DNA of 64,000 bases from Diphasiastrum complanatum. Taxonomy: Eukaryota; Streptophyta; Lycopodiopsida; Lycopodiales; Lycopodiaceae. Position 1 is the first letter of the stretch; each line of letters begins with the position of its first letter. The translations under genes and the position numbers were made by a program. The stretch covers positions 30,113,957 through 30,177,956 of the forward strand of contig CM055096.1 in the NCBI GenBank assembly GCA_029204225.1, given 5' to 3'. Positions 1-10,656 of the stretch are shown here, one piece after another. The notes under the pieces are model-generated. The model ran no database searches. It had not been told where the DNA came from and saw only the letters and a program-made list of their open reading frames with translations.

Positions 1-41
1 CCAATCATAAAGATTTGGACATGCCAGTCATGAATCTGCCA

Positions 42-476
42 TCATGTGGAATAGGGACATGGGTACCCTCTGCAGCTTGGTTCGTGTCGTTGTGTGCACT
101 TGGTTAAGTATGCATATGTCGCTTGCAGCTGTTGATCATTGATTGCCTCCATGCGGTACCCATCCTTATTCTTCCATTTGTCCACAGAGGGATCTATGTA
201 TTTGAAGTAGACTGTCTGCTCAATCTTCTGGGGTGTCTTTGTGACAACATTTGGTCCGCGAGGAAACCCAAAAGGTTGCAAGTTCGGCCGTCGCAAAGGA
301 TATGTTATAAACATAGTTCCTGACAGGGGGACTATGAGTTGGCACGACCTTGCCATATTATTATAATTGGCATGCGCCATATGTACCAGGTACGGGCTTT
401 GATACCCCGTCAGGACAGGGATTTGGAACTCAATTGCCTTGAAACATGACTCTGTCTGCTGGTACCAGTTTTGCAT
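42..476 (-). CDS. Uncharacterised open frame, 144 codons
   Basis: An uninterrupted minus-strand frame opens with MQNWYQQTESCF and ends with a stop at the window edge side. It has no repeats, membrane segment or signal peptide that I can see, and its composition (aromatic- and proline-rich, mixed charge) is protein-like rather than low complexity. I do not recognise the family. It lies downstream, in the minus direction, of a Tat/Athila-like Ty3 element and its minisatellites, so it may be an extra or captured reading frame of a transposon, or chance. Only its length argues for coding; there is no homology evidence. Confidence 0.2.
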   Translation of the reverse strand: MQNWYQQTESCFKAIEFQIPVLTGYQSPYLVHMAHANYNNMARSCQLIVPLSGTMFITYPLRRPNLQPFGFPRGPNVVTKTPQKIEQTVYFKYIDPSVDKWKNKDGYRMEAINDQQLQATYAYLTKCTQRHEPSCRGYPCPYST

Positions 477-618
477 CTATGTACTATCCAATTTGGACAG
501 TTGGATGTCAAGATTATCGTCAGAACTGGAACCGAGGTTGGTAGACATGATGAAAAAACTAGAAAAATAGGGTTTTGGAAAAAGGGTATCGGTTGAGATT
601 TGAAATAGGGTTTAGGGT

Positions 619-771
619 GTGTCGGTTGAGATTTGAATAGAGGCATCGGTTGAGAGTTGAACAGAGGTGTTGGTTGAGAGTTGAATGGAGGCGTCGGTTG
701 AGAGCTGCACGGAGACGTTGGTTGAGAGTTGACGGAGGCGTCGGTTGAGAGTTGAACGGAGGCATCATTTG
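619..771. repeat. 24-bp minisatellite, about six units
   Basis: Units start at about 624, 648, 672, 696, 720 and 743 with a period of 24 bp (one of 23). Each carries the core CGGTTGAGAGTTGAA followed by a variable GGAGGCGT-like part. A 25-bp array with the same CGGTTGAGA core lies at 1441-1815. The unit is a multiple of three, so open frames through it on either strand are repeat artefacts. Confidence 0.85.
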
Positions 772-1440
772 AGATGGAAGGGAATGGCTCTAGTGAGAAG
801 GTAGGTGAAAGCGTTGGTGGAGAAGTGATTAGAAAATATGTGTGGAGCCAGGTATGTCGTAGAAGGAAAGGATTGAGGAGGAATGAGGTTGGGAAAAATG
901 GAAGGTAAAGTTTGTGAAAGAGGAAAATATGGAGGTGTTTGTGCAAGGACGGAGATGTGGGGAAGGTAGATATCTGTGGAAACGGATGTATGGAGGTGGT
1001 GACGAACTGGTATGAGAAACAAGTGTTTATAGTGATGATGTAATTTTCAATAGTGTAATGGGAGCATGATGAATGCTCGCATGACACTACCCCTCAACAT
1101 GCAAAAAAGTTTCAAATGTTGTGTCTTCTGCCGGCGATGTTAGGTTTGGAGATGTTTGGTGATGGCGCTCTCAATGGTAAGCAAACGATGATGGTAAATA
1201 GTCGGTGGAGGTGGTGTGGAAATGATGACAGATGCAAGGAGCAACAGAGCGTCATGATCGTGCACAGGAACAAGAAAATCGCCAGCAGATCGTCGCTAGA
1301 AAACTCCAGAATTCGCACTTCGTTGAGGTGCGAATGGCATCGAGGTGATGGCATTTATGGACATCATCGTCTGGTTTTGGACGAGATGGGATGTGCCGGT
1401 TCATTGTATTTTGAATTTGAATCGTCGGTGAAGATTGGAG
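772..1440. other. No recognisable gene, between two minisatellites
   Basis: This stretch separates the two related minisatellite arrays. It is purine-rich on the plus strand and holds short open frames on both strands, none of which I recognise. It may be 3' untranslated or LTR sequence of the Ty3 element at 2227-5985, but no LTR boundary was found. Confidence 0.4.
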
Positions 1441-1815
1441 TGGGCGCTTCGGTTGAGATCTGATAGAAAGCTCCGGTTGAGATCCAACAGAACGCGTCGG
1501 TCGAGATTCAACATGACGCTTCGGTCGAGATTTAAGAGAACGTGGTGGTTGAGATTTAACAGAAACGCTTCGGTTGAGATTTGACAAAAATCCATCGGTT
1601 GAGATTTGACAGAAACCTGTCAGTTGAGATCTGACAGAGACCCGTCGGTTGAGATCTGACAGAGTCCCGTCAGTTGAGATCTGACAGAGACGCGTCGGTT
1701 GAGAGTTGACAGAGACCCGTCGGTTGAGATTTGACAGAGACCCGTCGGTTGAGAGCTGACAGAGACCCGTCGGTTGAGATTTGACAGAGACCCGTCGGTT
1801 GAGATCTGACAGGGA
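1441..1815. repeat. 25-bp minisatellite, about fifteen units
   Basis: Successive units at 1621, 1646, 1671, 1696 and 1721 are exactly 25 bp apart. The unit reads CGGTTGAGATCTGACAGAG plus a short CCCGT-type end. Units become more divergent toward 1441, where spacing drops to 24. Because 25 is not a multiple of three, the frame repeats only every 75 bp, which gives long Ser/Asn/Arg-rich phantom proteins on the minus strand. The array lies about 400 bp beyond the pol end of the minus-strand Ty3 element, the place where Tat-lineage elements are known to carry tandem repeats. Confidence 0.9.
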
Positions 1816-2226
1816 CCCAATATAGAGGAATGGAGCTGTGTGATGCAAGTGAAGAACTTCAGGGAGAAAATATGACTGTGGCTCAGAGTAGAAGTTCTTA
1901 TGGAAAAGGTTTGTCTCAATGAATGATTGTATGCTTAATTGGGAATATTGAGGTACCAGACAGACAGAAATGAGATTGGCCAAAAGTGTCAAAAATATTT
2001 TTTCATATGGTGTAGCCTATCATTTGTTGACCTGTAACATTCATGACAAATGGGTATTTATAGAGAAAAGAAAATGCATAGAAAGTAAATAAGTATAGGT
2101 ATGAATGTTAAACAAGAAACGAGTTTATAAATAGACATGCAAAAAGAGAATAACAAGCAAGGAAATAAAATAAAATGATAATAATAATAAACTAAAAAAT
2201 ATAAAATATATACTAGGGAAAAGGTG
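1816..2226. other. AT-rich 3' flank of Ty3 pol, no gene
   Basis: No coding signal is seen. The segment 2050-2220 is very A-rich and contains AATAAA-like strings in both directions. By position it is the 3' untranslated part of the minus-strand Ty3 element that ends near 2227. No polypurine tract or LTR start could be fixed. Confidence 0.4.
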
Positions 2227-3240
2227 TTAAATTGGGTCAACAAAAAACAAGTCTTCGTAATACCGTTGTAGACGACCACCGTTGACGACAATGTCTAGGA
2301 GTATTATGTCAAGTGTTTGCAACTGGATTGCACCATTAGAAAAGATTTTATTAATAACATACGGTCCCTCACTTCGGAATTTCAATTTTCCTGGGTGTTT
2401 CTTCGATGTATAAAGAAGCACCTGGTCACCTAAGTGTAGATCTTTATTGCGTAAGTGACGGTCATGCCAGGCCTTTTGGCGTCGTTTGTTAACCAGTTGT
2501 GCGTGGTAAGATATAAGTCTTGTCTCACATAACTGAGCTAACGTAAATAGCCTGGTCTTGACTTGTTGCTCAATTGTAGTTTTTTCACAGAGATCTGTAG
2601 AAAAAGCTTCCATGACTCTTAGCAAAGGTACTAAGAATTCTACAGGCATTACCGCCTCTTGACCATACACTAAGTGGAAAGGGGTAACCCACCCAGTGGC
2701 TTTCTTCAGGGTGGTGCGGTAAGCCCAGATAGCTGAAAAAAGTTTTGTTTCCCAATCAGAGCGACTGGTTTCAACTATCTTTGTCAAAATTTTACATATC
2801 GTCTTGTTAGTGGATTCGGCCTGGCCATTACACCTAGGATAGTACGGTGTACTCTTTCGGTGAACGAATAGGTAATGGCATAGTGAATTATCAATGATAG
2901 CATTTAAAAAATGTGTGTTGCGATCACTAACTAGCTCTATAGGACAACCAAAATGTGTAACAATGTTTTCATAAAGAAAACGCGCGACAATTTTTGCGTT
3001 GGCGTCCTTTGTTGCCCAAGCCTCAACCCACTTAGTGGCGTAATCTGTGGCTATGAGGATGTAACAGGCTTGGGTATGTTTTGCTACTGGACTGATTGGT
3101 CCAACAAAGTCAATTCCTCACTTATGGAAGGCTTCACCTTCTATAATGGGAGTCAGTGGTGTGAAGTTTGCTTTGGCATTTTTCTTGGCACGCTGACAGA
3201 CATCACATGTTTTAATGACAGCAAATGTGTCCTTAAATAA
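2227..3240 (-). pseudogene. Ty3 A integrase core and C-terminus
   Basis: The part from 2787 down to 2227 is open for 186 codons. It contains AYRTTLKKATGW and TPFHLVYGQEAVMPVEF, then a run of basic residues and a GPYVINKIF-type C-terminal module. This matches the end of Tat/Athila integrases, which insert the cDNA copy into the chromosome. The catalytic core upstream (about 3240-2790) is recognisable in pieces but frame-shifted. No chromodomain is present. It is non-functional as it stands. Confidence 0.75.
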
Positions 3241-3255
3241 GGATGGCCACCACAA

Positions 3256-3954
3256 TCATGCTCGAAGGATAATCCTAGTTGTGGCCTCAGCAGAGAAGTG
3301 GCCACCACCAATACCCTCATGAGCCTGAGATATGATAGGTCGTGTCCCAGATTCATAAGCGCATCGTCGGATAATATCGTCAACGTCCCGTTTATGAAGG
3401 TGTTCGGCTATGAGCTGAAAGGGTGCTGCTTTGAGGAAAAAATTTCTTTTTGCCACCGTACTCAGGCCTTCTTTGAGTCTGCATGTTGTTAGGAATTGAG
3501 TGATCTCCTTAGCCCATAAGGGTGTAACATCAATCTGAAAACGACATGCATCAGGAAGATCATCGTTGACTGGTGCAGTTGCTTTTTCAGCATTAGGTAG
3601 CCGGGAAAGGTGATCCGCCATGAAATGTTGGGTCCCTTTCCAAATGACCATGCGAAAATTAAATTCCTCTACTATCAACAGCCATCGAGCTATACGTCCC
3701 ATTTTATAGGATTTATTAACAATATATAATAGGGCTTGATGGTCGGTGTATAATGCAAAGGTTTGTCCTAGTAAATAATGTCTCAATTGTTGTACAGCAT
3801 AGACCATCACCAATGCTTCTCGCTCGGTGGTTGTATAATTGACTTTAGTAGGCACCAGTTGCCTGCTCAAGAAACGTATTGGGAAATCCTTGTCATACTC
3901 GTCCGGTTGTGCAAGAAGACCTCCAATGGCATACTTACTTGCGTCAGTATACAC
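3256..3954 (-). pseudogene. Ty3 A RNase H and integrase N-terminal region
   Basis: The 232-codon frame begins MYTDASKYAIGGLLAQ (first RNase H aspartate), continues with YTTTEREALVMVYAVQQLRHY (the glutamate) and YTDHQALLYIV (second aspartate), then HFMADHLSRLPN (last aspartate). RNase H removes the RNA strand from the RNA-DNA hybrid during reverse transcription. The tail from about residue 150 runs toward the integrase H2C2 region (HEGIGGGHFS). The block itself is open, but both neighbours are frame-shifted against it, so it belongs to a broken polyprotein. Confidence 0.85.
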
Positions 3955-4950
3955 ATGAAACTCTTTCGTGTAGTCTGGCGAGCAGAGTATGGGTGTCGTG
4001 GTAAGGGTTGTTTCAACTCCTCAAAGGCTTTAATTCGTTCTTCAGTCCAGCGATGATCTACCACAACTAAATAAACGAGGCATGCCTTATCGACATAATC
4101 GATTATAAAGATGCGATAATAATTTGTGATATCGAGGAGGACGTAAACTTCCTTCACTGTTGCAGGTAAGGACATTTCAACTATAACCTTGATTTTTGAA
4201 ATGATCGGTAGAAATACGGTCCTTTGAAATTATATGTCCGAGGACCACCCCATGGGTGACCCAGATTTGACACTTATCAGGGTTTAGGAAAATTCCAAAT
4301 CTACGGCAGCGAATGAAGATTTTCTCCAGTGCATCAAGGTGCGTAGTGGCTGAGGAATGTACACCCAGATCGTTGAGATAAATCTCGACAATCCGATGTA
4401 ACAGGTCTAAGAAGGCCAGTTGCATGACCCTTTGAAACGTTGAAGAGGCATTGCATAAGCCAAAAGGCATGACATTATAAGCATAAGCCTCATTCTCTGT
4501 TGCAAAGGCCATTTTATGTTTATCTTCAGGGGCTATTTGAACAAGGAAATAACCGCTAAATCCATCCAAGAAGCTGAAAGCTTCAGCTCCTGCCATTTCC
4601 TCTAAGATTTGGGTCGTTAAAAACAAGGGAAAATGGTCTTTCTTCATAACCGCATTAAGGTTCTTGAGATCGACACAGATACGAAGTTTGCCATTTTTCT
4701 TGGGTACAACCACAATGGGTGATACTCAATCAGTATGTTGGACTTCATAAATGAACCCAGCATCCAGCAATTTCTTAATGTCTTCATCGATTCTCTCGCA
4801 ATAGATGGAGTTACTTCTGTAAGGTTTAGCCCGAATAAGCTTAGCGTTGTCTTCCAAAGGAATCATTTGTTCTTGTTGTTGGCATTGTGCTCTAGTTAGA
4901 TTCTCGAGGGAGTCTATGTTTTTGTGCTCCTAGATCAGGTTGTCTCCTTG
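3867..4950 (-). pseudogene. Ty3 A reverse transcriptase
   Basis: Reading from 4950 downward, the palm and fingers are clear: a VSPIVVVPKKNGKLRICVDL block, KDHFPLF, FSFLDGFSGYFLVQIA and NVMPFGLCNASSTFQRVMQ. The catalytic box is IYLNDLG, that is YLND where YxDD is expected, so the second catalytic aspartate pair is damaged. A tryptophan codon before VSPIV has become a stop. After 4177 the frame shifts into the connection region (4175-3867, with TNYYRIFIIDY). Both lesions show a dead copy. Confidence 0.85.
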
Positions 4951-5182
4951 GAGGTGGTCCTAAGAGCGCCAACTGTGGTTGAGGTCATGTCTAGATTGTC
5001 TGGGCAACTCTTGTATATGGACTTGGTTGTTTCATGATGGATAGTGCTGATTTTGATTTTGTGAAACAAACTGGTGTCTAGGAGGTTGATAATGTCCCCT
5101 GACTGGTCGTGAGGCTAATTCCTCGGGTTATAATAGCAATAAAGTGAGGTATGTCTCATAAAGTCACAGATGTCACATTTGA

Positions 5183-5985
5183 TCAATGAGATCTATGGAA
5201 CCGGTTGGTATGAAGGGCACTCATTGCCAGTGTGTGCACCTCAACAATGAGGGCACCATCTGTTTTCTCGTCTATGGTGGATTTGGCCAATGGGTGACTA
5301 ACCTGGCATCGAAATTTGGATAGACTTAAGAGTGTTTTGAAACTCTTTCGTGAGTTTCTCCATCTATTGTTGGTGTTGTTGGTTAAGCAACTCCATTTGT
5401 GTTTTCCACAACTATTCTCGTGTTTTCTCGTTTGGTCGAGCTTCTTGAACAGCACGATGTGCTCTCCGTTCACGTGGCTCATCAACATCTGATCCCTCGT
5501 CTTCTTTCCGAATGGCATCAGACATGGCTTGTTTCAATGATGTGTATTCATCATTGGAGCGAAGTTCACGTCGTATCCATCATGGGAGTCCAACAAGGAA
5601 CCAAATTATTAGCATAGACTCAGTGGGTTGCTCTTGTACCTGACTTTTTAATCTTTTAAATTGTACAATGTATTCATGTACTTTCTCATCTTTTGTCATT
5701 TTACTTAGCTTGACAAAAGGACTTTCGATCAAGTGAAATGGCTTGAAGCGTTTGATAAATTCCTCCTCCAAGAGTGACCAGTCTCGTTTACCTTCATGAT
5801 CAAGGTTAAAGACCATTCTCGTGCTCGATCGATCATGGCCATCGAGAAGACCTGTACCATGGCGTCTGGTGATGTCTCGCCATAGACATCACATGCATTC
5901 TCAAAGACTTGAAGAAATCTTTGAGGATCAGTGTTACCGTCGTACTTAGGTAAATCTAGCTTTGGAGTACGTTTTTCAGTTTGTG
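5183..5985 (-). pseudogene. Ty3 A gag fragment
   Basis: The frame 5816-5580 reads DWSLLEEEFIKRFKPF, then KMTKDEKVHEYIVQFKRL, which fits the retrotransposon gag domain (W..L...F..RF...KQ...SV.EY...F). The upstream part from about 5985 (matching CDVYGETSPDAM-like gag sequence) and the downstream part to 5183 are in other frames. Gag packages the element RNA in virus-like particles. No zinc knuckle was found. The stretch 4951-5182 between gag and RT, where protease belongs, is decayed. Confidence 0.65.
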
Positions 5986-6402
5986 AAACATTATTTGCAA
6001 AATCTCCATTTAAGTGAGCTCATGCATGTGAAGATTCTACAACATGAAAATGTGGTCGATCATATGGAGCTTCAAAAAGCATGGGTTATCATGTGTCAAA
6101 TGGGTTGGTGGATGGCTCTTGGACTTGGGATTTCATCCTAGAATATCTATTAAATCGAGCCTGTTCGGTGGATGGGGAGACCATCTCTGGTGGATAGTCC
6201 TCTGTGGAATTTGGATCGTAAGGACGATCCATAACAACTCTAGAGTATCTTAGGATTGTGGAAATAGGCCTCTTGGAATATTTGGTAACTTGATTGATGT
6301 TTGGACGTGATTTTGAAAGTCTAGTCGTTGGGAAAAATTTAAAGGCTCATGCTGCATCTCCCTTGTAGTGCAGGTGTGGTCTATTGCGGTGGTAATGGAG
6401 TG
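5986..6402. other. Junction between two Ty3 remnants, no gene
   Basis: No coding block is recognised here. By position it is the 5' leader of Ty3 element A, merging into the minisatellite that follows the pol end of element B. I could not find an LTR or primer binding site. Confidence 0.3.
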
Positions 6403-6670
6403 CGGGTGGTAATGTGATGCAGGTGCGGTCTGTTTGTCGTGTTAGATCGAAATGCGGTTGCTACGGTTCAACAATGGATGCGGTTGGAATGCGATCTGTT
6501 TGTAGTTGAATGCGATCACTACGATTCAACGGCAGATGTGGTTGGAATGTGGTCTATTTGCGGCTGAATGTGGTCGCTACGGTTCAAGGGCGGATGCAGT
6601 TGGGATGTGGTCTGTTTGCGGTTGAATGCGGTCTGTTGCGATTCAATGCGATCGCTACGGTTCAGCAACA
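6403..6670. repeat. 58-bp minisatellite, four units
   Basis: The marker CTACGGTTCA (or one-base variants) starts at 6461, 6519 and 6577, exactly 58 bp apart, and again at 6655 after a 20-bp internal duplication (GTCTGTTGCGATTCAATGCG). Each unit contains several GCGGTTGAATGCGGTC-like sub-repeats, so the array probably grew from a shorter motif. It sits just past the integrase end of Ty3 element B, in the same relative position as the 25-bp array beside element A. Confidence 0.85.
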
Positions 6671-6779
6671 TGCAGTAAGAAAAATAGTAACAACAACAAA
6701 CCATAACAAAAAATAGGAAATCAAACAAAGTTAATACATATAAAGATAAAAATATGGTTTGTTGTACTTTCTAAGTTTG

Positions 6780-7667
6780 CTTCCATTGACCTCGGTGTCT
6801 AAAGTATCACCTTGTAAGATTTGGAGTTGTACATATCCAGAGGCAAATATATTTTGCATAAGATCCTCATCTAGAAAATTTTAGTTTGTCTTTAAATGCA
6901 TTGGCTTGGTAAAGGAGGACCTTGTTGTCGATCTAGAACTCTTTGAGTTTTAATAATCGATCATGCCATGTCTTATGTCAATGTTTGTCGACTTGTTGAG
7001 CATGGATGTTGATTCGTCGTGTTTCACAAAGTTGTTCTAGATGGAATAATCTATTAGCTAGAATCTGTCGATTATCTAGCTCTAGATCATATGCTACTCG
7101 TAGGGATGGAACATGGAATTCTACAGGCATGACTGCTTAGAAATGAGTTAAACATGTGGCCCTCTTTGGAGTAGTGCAACATGCCCATAGAGCGGCATGG
7201 AGTTTTTATTCCCAATCGAAACGGCTAGACTCGACGGTCTTGGTTAGAACACCGAATAATATTTTGTTGGTGGATTCCGCCTGGCCATTGCATCGTGGAT
7301 AATACGGGGAACTTTTGCGATGTACAATGAAGAATTTTGAAAGTAAATCAGTTATGACAGAGTTAAGAAAATGTGTACCCCTATCACTTATAAGTTCTAG
7401 AAGACATCCGAAACGAACAATAACCTGTTCATAGATAAATTTCGTGATCGACCGAGCGTCAACATTGCGAACAACTCTAGCTTTAGCCCATTTGGTGCAG
7501 TAATCTATAGCTACTACAATATATCTGGATTGAGTGTTCCTAGTAGCGGGACTAATCGATCCAACATATTCAATTTCCCATTTTTGGAAGGCTTGATTAG
7601 TCATGACAGGGTGTAAAGGCATAAAGTCAGTTTTTTTTAAAGCGTTTTGTCCTTTGACAAACATCAC
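6780..7667 (-). pseudogene. Ty3 B integrase
   Basis: The open part 7667-7206 contains WEIEYVGSISPATRNTQSRY (first catalytic D lost or replaced: V-G where D is usual), YIVVAIDYCTKWAKARVV, ELISDRGTHFLNSV (second aspartate, in SDRG) and YYPRCNGQAESTNKILF (the glutamate in AEST). The 3' part to 6780 is recognisable only in fragments (a VLLYQANAFKDKLKF-like string). The loss of the first aspartate and the frameshifts make it inactive. Confidence 0.75.
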
Positions 7668-7958
7668 AGGCCTTTACGTAGGTATGAGTATCCTTGAAGA
7701 GGGTTGGCCACCAAAATCCTGCTAAGAGGATTCCTAACGATTGGTTGGCGGTTGTTTTGGAAGAAAAATGACCAGCTCCAATACCTTCATGATTTAGGGA
7801 TATTACGGAGGTTATTTCACCTTGAGTAAAACATCATCAGATGAGCCCATATAACCCTTGCTTGTAAAGTTGTCCTGCAATCAATGTATAAGGTGATGTT
7901 TTGAGGATCAATGCACATTGTTCAGGTTTAGATAAGGATGGATCCATTTATCCTGAAG

Positions 7959-9090
7959 TCAAATATTCAGTAATATCCTTTGCCCATACAAGGGTATAGT
8001 AAATTGAAATAAAATGACATCGGGTAAATCATCGTTGACGCCTTGGTCCGGAGCTGGTAGATTAGGGATTCGCGATAAATGATCTGCTAGAAAACGTTGA
8101 ACGCCCTTTCGAACAACAATCCGAAACTCAAATTCTTGTAACAATAAGATCCATCGAGTAATACGATCAGTTGTGCAAGTTTTGTTAATAAGGTAGAGAA
8201 GTGCTTAATGATCAATGAAGAAGGCAAAAGTTTTTTCTGGAGATAATGACAAAACTTTTGAACCACATAAACTTTTGCCAAAGCTGCACGTTCGGCAGTG
8301 GTGTAATTGACTTCAGCAGGTATCAAATGTCTACTGAGAAATCGAATTGGATAATCCTTTTTGGATTCTCCCGGTTGGGTGAGCACTGCTTCGATGGCAT
8401 ACTTGGATGCATCAGTATGCACATAAAATTCTTTGGAGTAATCAGGAGCCCGGAGGATAGGTGCGTTTATGAGGGCTTCTTTCAATTGATTGAACGCGAC
8501 TCTTTGTTCATCAGTCCACTTGGGGATAACAACCACCTTATAGATTAATCGTGCTTTATTAACGAAATCGAGAATAAAGCAACGATAATAGTTAGTGTGG
8601 CCTAGGAATGAATAAACTTTGTGAATCGTACGCGGTTTTGGCAGATTTTGAATGATCATGACCTTTTCAAGGTTAGTTGCGATACCGCTTTTTAAAATGA
8701 TATGTCTTAATACAATGTCGTGTGTTATCCAGATCTGGCATTTGTCAGAGTTCAAAGAGATTTCGAAGCGTTGACATTGGAATTTTTTTTTTCAAGTATA
8801 GACAGATGACGTGTTGCTTCTGAATGTGCTTCTAAATTGTCCAAGTAAACCTCTAGGGTATCTCCCATCTGCTAAGAAAATGCAACTTGCATAATACATT
8901 GGAATGTGCGGAGCATTCCAGAGGCCGACAGACACGACTTTCCAACATAAGGTTTTTATGTTGATCTACTTCAGCAATTTGGATCATGTTGTAGCCACAA
9001 AAGCCATCTAAGAATGAGTAGGCCTCATCTTCTGTGAGATTTTCTAGGATGGATTCTCTGAAAGGTAATGGAAAATGATAACGTTCTATG
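7959..9090 (-). pseudogene. Ty3 B RT end and RNase H
   Basis: The frame 8755-8087 starts in the RT thumb (MNSDKCQIWITHDIVLRHI), continues through SFLGHTNYYRCFILDFVNK, then FYVHTDASKYAIEAVLTQPG (RNase H aspartate) and NYTTAERAALAKVYVVQKFCHYL (glutamate). It then slips frame; 8144-7959 carries the RNase H end (RFLADHLSRIPNLPA). Upstream, 9090-8760 holds the RT palm in broken frames. It is a dead copy. Confidence 0.75.
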
Positions 9091-9164
9091 ACTCATGTAT
9101 ATATAGAGCCTCATTTGGCCATAATCAACAAGAAAGTAAAATCTTAGTTTTGGAACATTTCTAC

Positions 9165-9311
9165 TGTAGATAGATCGTTCGTTGATTAACCTTACAACTG
9201 GTAAGTTGATAGATATTTATATAGATGGCTAGCTAATTCAAAGAATGGTTTAATCTGTACATTGCAAATTAGATTAAGACACTACTTGTTGTTGTCAGTT
9301 GCTTTTGGATA
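9165..9311 (-). repeat. Copia 3' LTR
   Basis: This copy aligns over its whole length with 12297-12443, with mostly single-base differences. Shared strings include AAGTTGATAGATATTTATA, GATGGCTAGCTAATT and CACTACTTGTTGTTGTCAGT. It starts TG on the plus strand; the other end, GGATA, has lost the expected terminal CA match seen as GGACA in the other copy. Confidence 0.75.
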
Positions 9312-9739
9312 GTAGAATGTATTGTTGTTATTCATGTCCAAAAGAAGTTATACTACTTAACAGCTTTAAATATCATTTTAAGTCTTAGTCCAGTCTTCCC
9401 AGACAAATGGTGTATTAGCAATAGGCCAAGCCGTTATATCACTGTATCGAGCAAGTGCCATACTGATCAGCTTACGGTCAATTGGTCCCTGTCAATTCAT
9501 TTTAAACATAGAGGAGTATGAGAATTTGAACCGTTTAAAGTTTTACTTAGCCAAAAGACCTGGTGTGAACACGTGTGCAGGTATCAGAGCAAATCCATGC
9601 TATATTGGCCCTAGTGACCCTGTGAGGTATGTCATGCAACTATTGTCCATACTCTTGAGCATATCCATGCTTTCCAGTCAAATCTCACCAAGAGTCTAGA
9701 ATAACACAGAGACGGGGTCAATGAAACCACGGTCTAGAT

Positions 9740-10400
9740 GATTGCTTCAGACTGTACAAAGCTTTATGGAGTTTGCATACATGATCTTTTTGACCATTGT
9801 AGCCTTTTGGCTATATCATATAGATGTCCTCCTCGATAACTCCATTGAGGAATGTCGTTTTTACATCCATTTGGTGTACCTTAAGATTCGTTGTAGTAGC
9901 ATACGAAAGTGGCAATCGAATAGAGGTGTGCTTTTGATGACTGGGCTAAACATTTTGAAGTAGTCGACATTGGAAATTTGCGAGAATCCCGCCACAAATC
10001 GAGCTTTCCTTCTATTGATACTTCCATCTACATTATATTTGATCTTGAAGATCCATTTTCAATCGATTATCTTTCTGTCTGCTAGTAGTTTGGTGATAGT
10101 CCATGTGTTGTTCCTCAACAACGAGTTGTACTCCTTGTCCATTGCTTCTTTCTAGATATCCGAATCTACCTGTGACATATCTTCCTCAACCGTGGTTGGC
10201 TCCTAAATTGAATACTGAACAAACTCATCAGTGTATCAGACAGACTAAGGTCAAATTCGAGTTGATCTTCTGGTTGAAGTTTCTGGTTGCGAAACTCGAC
10301 TTTCTGTCAACTGATTCGGCTGCTCCTGAGTTGTTAGCTTCATCATCTTCTTCTGGATCTGATTATACATAGTGATTACTAGAAGGAATATAAATTACCT
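9740..10400 (-). pseudogene. Copia reverse transcriptase fragment
   Basis: On the minus strand, 9880-9790 encodes a VHQMDVKTTFLNGVIEEDIY-like block, the copia RT signature that precedes the YVDD box, and 10030-9900 the preceding DYFKVFSP region. Frame changes and stops interrupt it, and the YVDD box itself is not found, so the catalytic half is deleted or decayed before the 3' LTR. Confidence 0.65.
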
Positions 10401-10443
10401 TCCAAAAAAATTCAGTTGTTGGGGCAGAAATCGTAGATTGTAT

Positions 10444-10656
10444 CTAGTCCTTGCCCTTGAAATCAATAAACTTATCTTCTATAAAAGTCACATCCCTATT
10501 AGTAAAAACTTTACAGGTTTCTATATTGTACAGTCTATACATTCCATCAGAAGCACAGTAGCCAACAGTTTTGAACGATTGTTCATCGAATTTCTTTCTG
10601 TTGCCCTTCGGGACATGAGCATAGGCAGTGCATCCGAATACTATCAAATGCTTCAA
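10444..10656 (-). pseudogene. Copia integrase C-terminal linker
   Basis: The 70-codon frame begins MKHLIVFGCTAYAHVPK and continues with KKFDEQSFKTVGYC, then GMYRLYNIETCKVFTNRDV. This is the conserved segment between integrase and RT of Ty1/copia elements (FGC.AYVH.P...R.K.D......F.GY....KGYRLY.......SRDV.F.E). Confidence 0.8.

Larger units (their letters stand above)
2227..5985 (-). mobile_element. Ty3 retroelement A, Tat/Athila-like, decayed
   Basis: Minus-strand order is gag (about 5985-5183), RT (4950-4177), RNase H (3954-3500), integrase zinc region and core (3400-2787), integrase C-terminus (2787-2227). That is the canonical Ty3 order. The integrase tail reads TPFHLVYGQEAVMPVEF, a string typical of the non-chromodomain Tat/Athila group of plants, and no chromodomain follows. 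The reading frame is broken several times, so the copy is dead. No LTR pair was found. A second, more decayed relative lies at 6750-9095 in the same orientation. Confidence 0.8.
6750..9095 (-). mobile_element. Ty3 retroelement B, Tat/Athila-like, truncated
   Basis: This is a relative of element A in the same orientation and order: RT end and RNase H (9090-7959), then integrase (7667-6780). Gag, protease and the RT fingers are missing; the match stops near 9090 at the HYHFPLPF block, about 70 bp before the LTR of a copia element. The frame is broken many times. It is separated from element A by the 58-bp minisatellite. Confidence 0.75.

Noticed and set aside
1441-1815. Possible CRISPR array (regular 25-bp repeats)
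   Set aside because: The repeats are contiguous without unique spacers, units vary throughout, and the setting is a plant retroelement.
1252-1992. 246-codon minus-strand frame with Ser/Asn/Arg repeats
   Set aside because: It runs through the 25-bp minisatellite. The 25-residue periodicity is three repeat units in sequence, not a repeat protein.
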